In this document: positions 5,771 to 6,704 of the stretch, piece after piece | How the letters are laid out: each line of letters starts with the position of its first letter | Position numbering within the stretch: position 1 is the stretch's first letter | NCBI GenBank assembly: GCA_020216895.1 | Contig: JAIWOM010000082.1 | Location: forward strand, 1 to 6,704 | Length of the DNA stretch: 6,704 nucleotides | Direction: 5' to 3' | Source of the DNA: Microcella sp. | Lineage (GTDB): Bacteria > Actinomycetota > Actinomycetes > Actinomycetales > Microbacteriaceae | Position numbers and translations under genes: made by a program | The notes under the pieces: model-generated | The model's input: only the letters and a program-made list of their open reading frames with translations | Database searches by the model: none | Told to the model about the DNA's origin: nothing

Positions 5771-5799
5771 CGCACCCCGCGCCGCCGCGGCCGGATGCG
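5771..5799 (-). terminator. Possible hairpin after the LLM oxidoreductase gene
   Basis: On the minus strand CGCATCC (5793-5799) can pair with GGGTGCG (5771-5777) in seven base pairs including one G-U. The GC-rich loop is 15 bases and can fold further. It begins six bases after the stop codon. No T-tract follows, so its terminator activity is uncertain. Confidence 0.3.
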
Positions 5800-5804
5800 G
5801 AGGC

Positions 5805-6593
5805 CTAGCGGTGCCCGTCGCGCCAGCTCAGCCACTCGCGCACGGGGGCCATGTCGAACGCGGGCCCTTCGAGTCCGAGCGTGAAGAGGGTCGCGCCCGC
5901 GGCGTGCAGCGCGTCGGCCTCGGCCATCGACCGCTCGCGGATCTCCACGGAGATCTCGATCTCGCTCACATCGCGACCCACGGCGGCGCCGTGCTCGGCG
6001 AGGATGCCGAGCTTGCGCTCGAGCGTCGGCACGTCGGCGAACGAGTGCCAGATGTCGGCATGCTGGGCGACGATCCGCAGCGTCTTCTTCTCGCCGCCGC
6101 CACCGATGAGGATCGGGATGTCGCGGGTCGGCGCGGGGTTCAGCTTCGTCCAGCGGTCGCGGATGACGGGCAGGTTCTCGGCGAGGGCATCCAGCCGCCC
6201 GCCCACCGTGCCGAACTCGTAGCCGTACTCGACGTAGTCGCGCTCGAACCAGCCCGAGCCGGTTCCGAAGATGAAGCGGCCGGTGCCGCCCTTGGCGCTG
6301 ATGTGGTCGATGGTGCGGGCCATGTCGGCCTGCAGGTTCGCGTTGCGGTAGCTGTTGCAGTTGACGAGCGCGCCGAGCTCGGCGCGCGTGGTCTGCTCGG
6401 CGATCGCGGCGAGCATCGTCCACGACTCGAAGTGCAGGCCGTCGGGGTCACCGTAGAGCGGGTAGAAGTGGTCCCAGTTGAAGATCACGTCGACGCCGAG
6501 CTCATCGAGCTCGGCGGCCGCGTCGCGGATGCGCTCGTAGGGGGTGTGCTGGGGCCGCAGCTGCACGCCGAGGCGCACGGGTCGAGGAGTCAT
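5805..6593 (-). CDS. LLM-class (luciferase-like) oxidoreductase, probably F420-dependent
   Basis: A 262-residue TIM-barrel protein of the luciferase-like monooxygenase superfamily, close to the F420-dependent group common in actinobacteria; the substrate is unknown. Visible landmarks are RLGVQLRPQHTPYERIRDAA (7-26, first strand and helix), VDVIFNWDHFYPL (34-46), TRAELGALVNCNSYRN (69-84), the FIFGTGSGWFERDYVEYGYEFG segment (107-128), and IPILIGGGGEKKTLRIVA (159-176), the glycine-rich loop that binds the cofactor phosphate in this family. The ATG at 6593 has GGAGG only one base before it, too close for normal use. A TAGGCT -10 lies exactly seven bases upstream, suggesting a leaderless transcript instead. 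It is on the same strand as rpsP, but the 176-base gap with its own promoter suggests it is not in that operon. FMN use cannot be excluded. Confidence 0.85.
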   Translation of the reverse strand: MTPRPVRLGVQLRPQHTPYERIRDAAAELDELGVDVIFNWDHFYPLYGDPDGLHFESWTMLAAIAEQTTRAELGALVNCNSYRNANLQADMARTIDHISAKGGTGRFIFGTGSGWFERDYVEYGYEFGTVGGRLDALAENLPVIRDRWTKLNPAPTRDIPILIGGGGEKKTLRIVAQHADIWHSFADVPTLERKLGILAEHGAAVGRDVSEIEISVEIRERSMAEADALHAAGATLFTLGLEGPAFDMAPVREWLSWRDGHR

Positions 6594-6600
6594 GCCTCCG

Positions 6601-6629
6601 AGCCTACGGCGGGAGTCGATGCCTGTCCC
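6601..6629 (-). promoter_or_regulatory. Leaderless promoter of the LLM oxidoreductase gene
   Basis: On the minus strand GGGACA (6624-6629, four of six to TTGACA), a 17-base spacer, then TAGGCT (6601-6606, TAnnnT) end seven bases before the ATG. That spacing would place the transcript start on the A of the start codon, a common arrangement in actinobacteria. Confidence 0.5.
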
Positions 6630-6642
6630 GACACTGCGGGGG

Positions 6643-6704
6643 TCACGCGGCCGGAGCCGGCGCGGTGCGCGGCCAGGGCGCCGCGCCCTCCAGCTGGGCG
6701 GCCA
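6643..6704 (-). CDS. Possible 3' end of an unidentified gene (cut by window edge)
   Basis: On the minus strand an open frame enters from the right edge and ends at TGA after 19 codons, reading AAQLEGAAPWPRTAPAPAA. Codons are mostly G/C-ending, as in the neighbours, and the stop lies 49 bases before the LLM start, leaving room for its promoter. The piece is too short to recognise. In a sequence this GC-rich a 19-codon open frame can be accidental, and a plus-strand frame from a GTG at 6664 is also open. Confidence 0.35.
   Translation of the reverse strand, partial: AAQLEGAAPWPRTAPAPAA

Noticed and set aside
6675..6689. AGGGCG-CCG-CGCCCT hairpin near the right edge as a terminator
   Set aside because: It has a six-base stem, lies inside the possible coding end of the upstream gene and has no T-tract. 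Such short GC stems are frequent here.

Overview
The window is a stretch of chromosome from a high-GC Gram-positive actinomycete, most likely a member of the Microbacteriaceae. The grounds are the strong G/C bias at third codon positions, frequent GTG starts, bL19, bS16, RimM and KH proteins of actinobacterial type, an F420-type luciferase-like oxidoreductase, and the gene order rpsP-khpA-rimM-trmD ... rplS-lepB-rnhB. The genus assignment is inference from memory of these families; no database was searched.

Layout. Most genes lie on the minus strand and are read from right to left. At the right edge is a possible 3' end of an unidentified gene (6643-6704). Next comes an LLM-class (luciferase-like, probably F420-dependent) oxidoreductase that appears to have a leaderless promoter. 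A promoter-bearing gap follows (5629-5804), then a tight translation/RNA operon: rpsP (bS16 with a long Ala/Glu tail), khpA (KH protein), rimM (16S maturation factor), trmD (tRNA m1G37 methyltransferase) and a small four-helix membrane protein. These genes are joined by GTGA/ATGA overlaps or gaps of 5-10 bases. Convergent to that operon, and only six bases from its end, is a plus-strand pair: a TetR-type regulator and a type I methionine aminopeptidase paralogue whose start codon directly follows the regulator's stop codon. Divergent from tetR, across a 219-base control region, is rplS (bL19). It ends in a long perfect GC hairpin and is followed by lepB (signal peptidase I) and the 5' part of rnhB (RNase HII), which is cut by the window edge.

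How the genes work together. rpsP, rimM, khpA, trmD and rplS serve ribosome assembly and tRNA modification, and are co-located in many bacteria. lepB and rnhB commonly follow rplS in actinobacteria. The notable local departure is that tetR-map, on the opposite strand, sits between trmD and rplS and splits this otherwise conserved cluster, so rplS must have its own promoter.

The 1431-1649 region carries possible regulatory structure. There is a 6-4-6 inverted repeat just upstream of tetR, a pair of nine-base inverted repeats 73 bases apart, and a nested inverted repeat that could fold in the rplS leader RNA. No intergenic stretch exceeds 300 bases. I saw no mobile element, CRISPR array, tRNA or rRNA, and nothing that amounts to an obviously new multi-gene system. 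The most unusual items are the tetR-map insertion and the uncharacterised membrane protein coupled to trmD.
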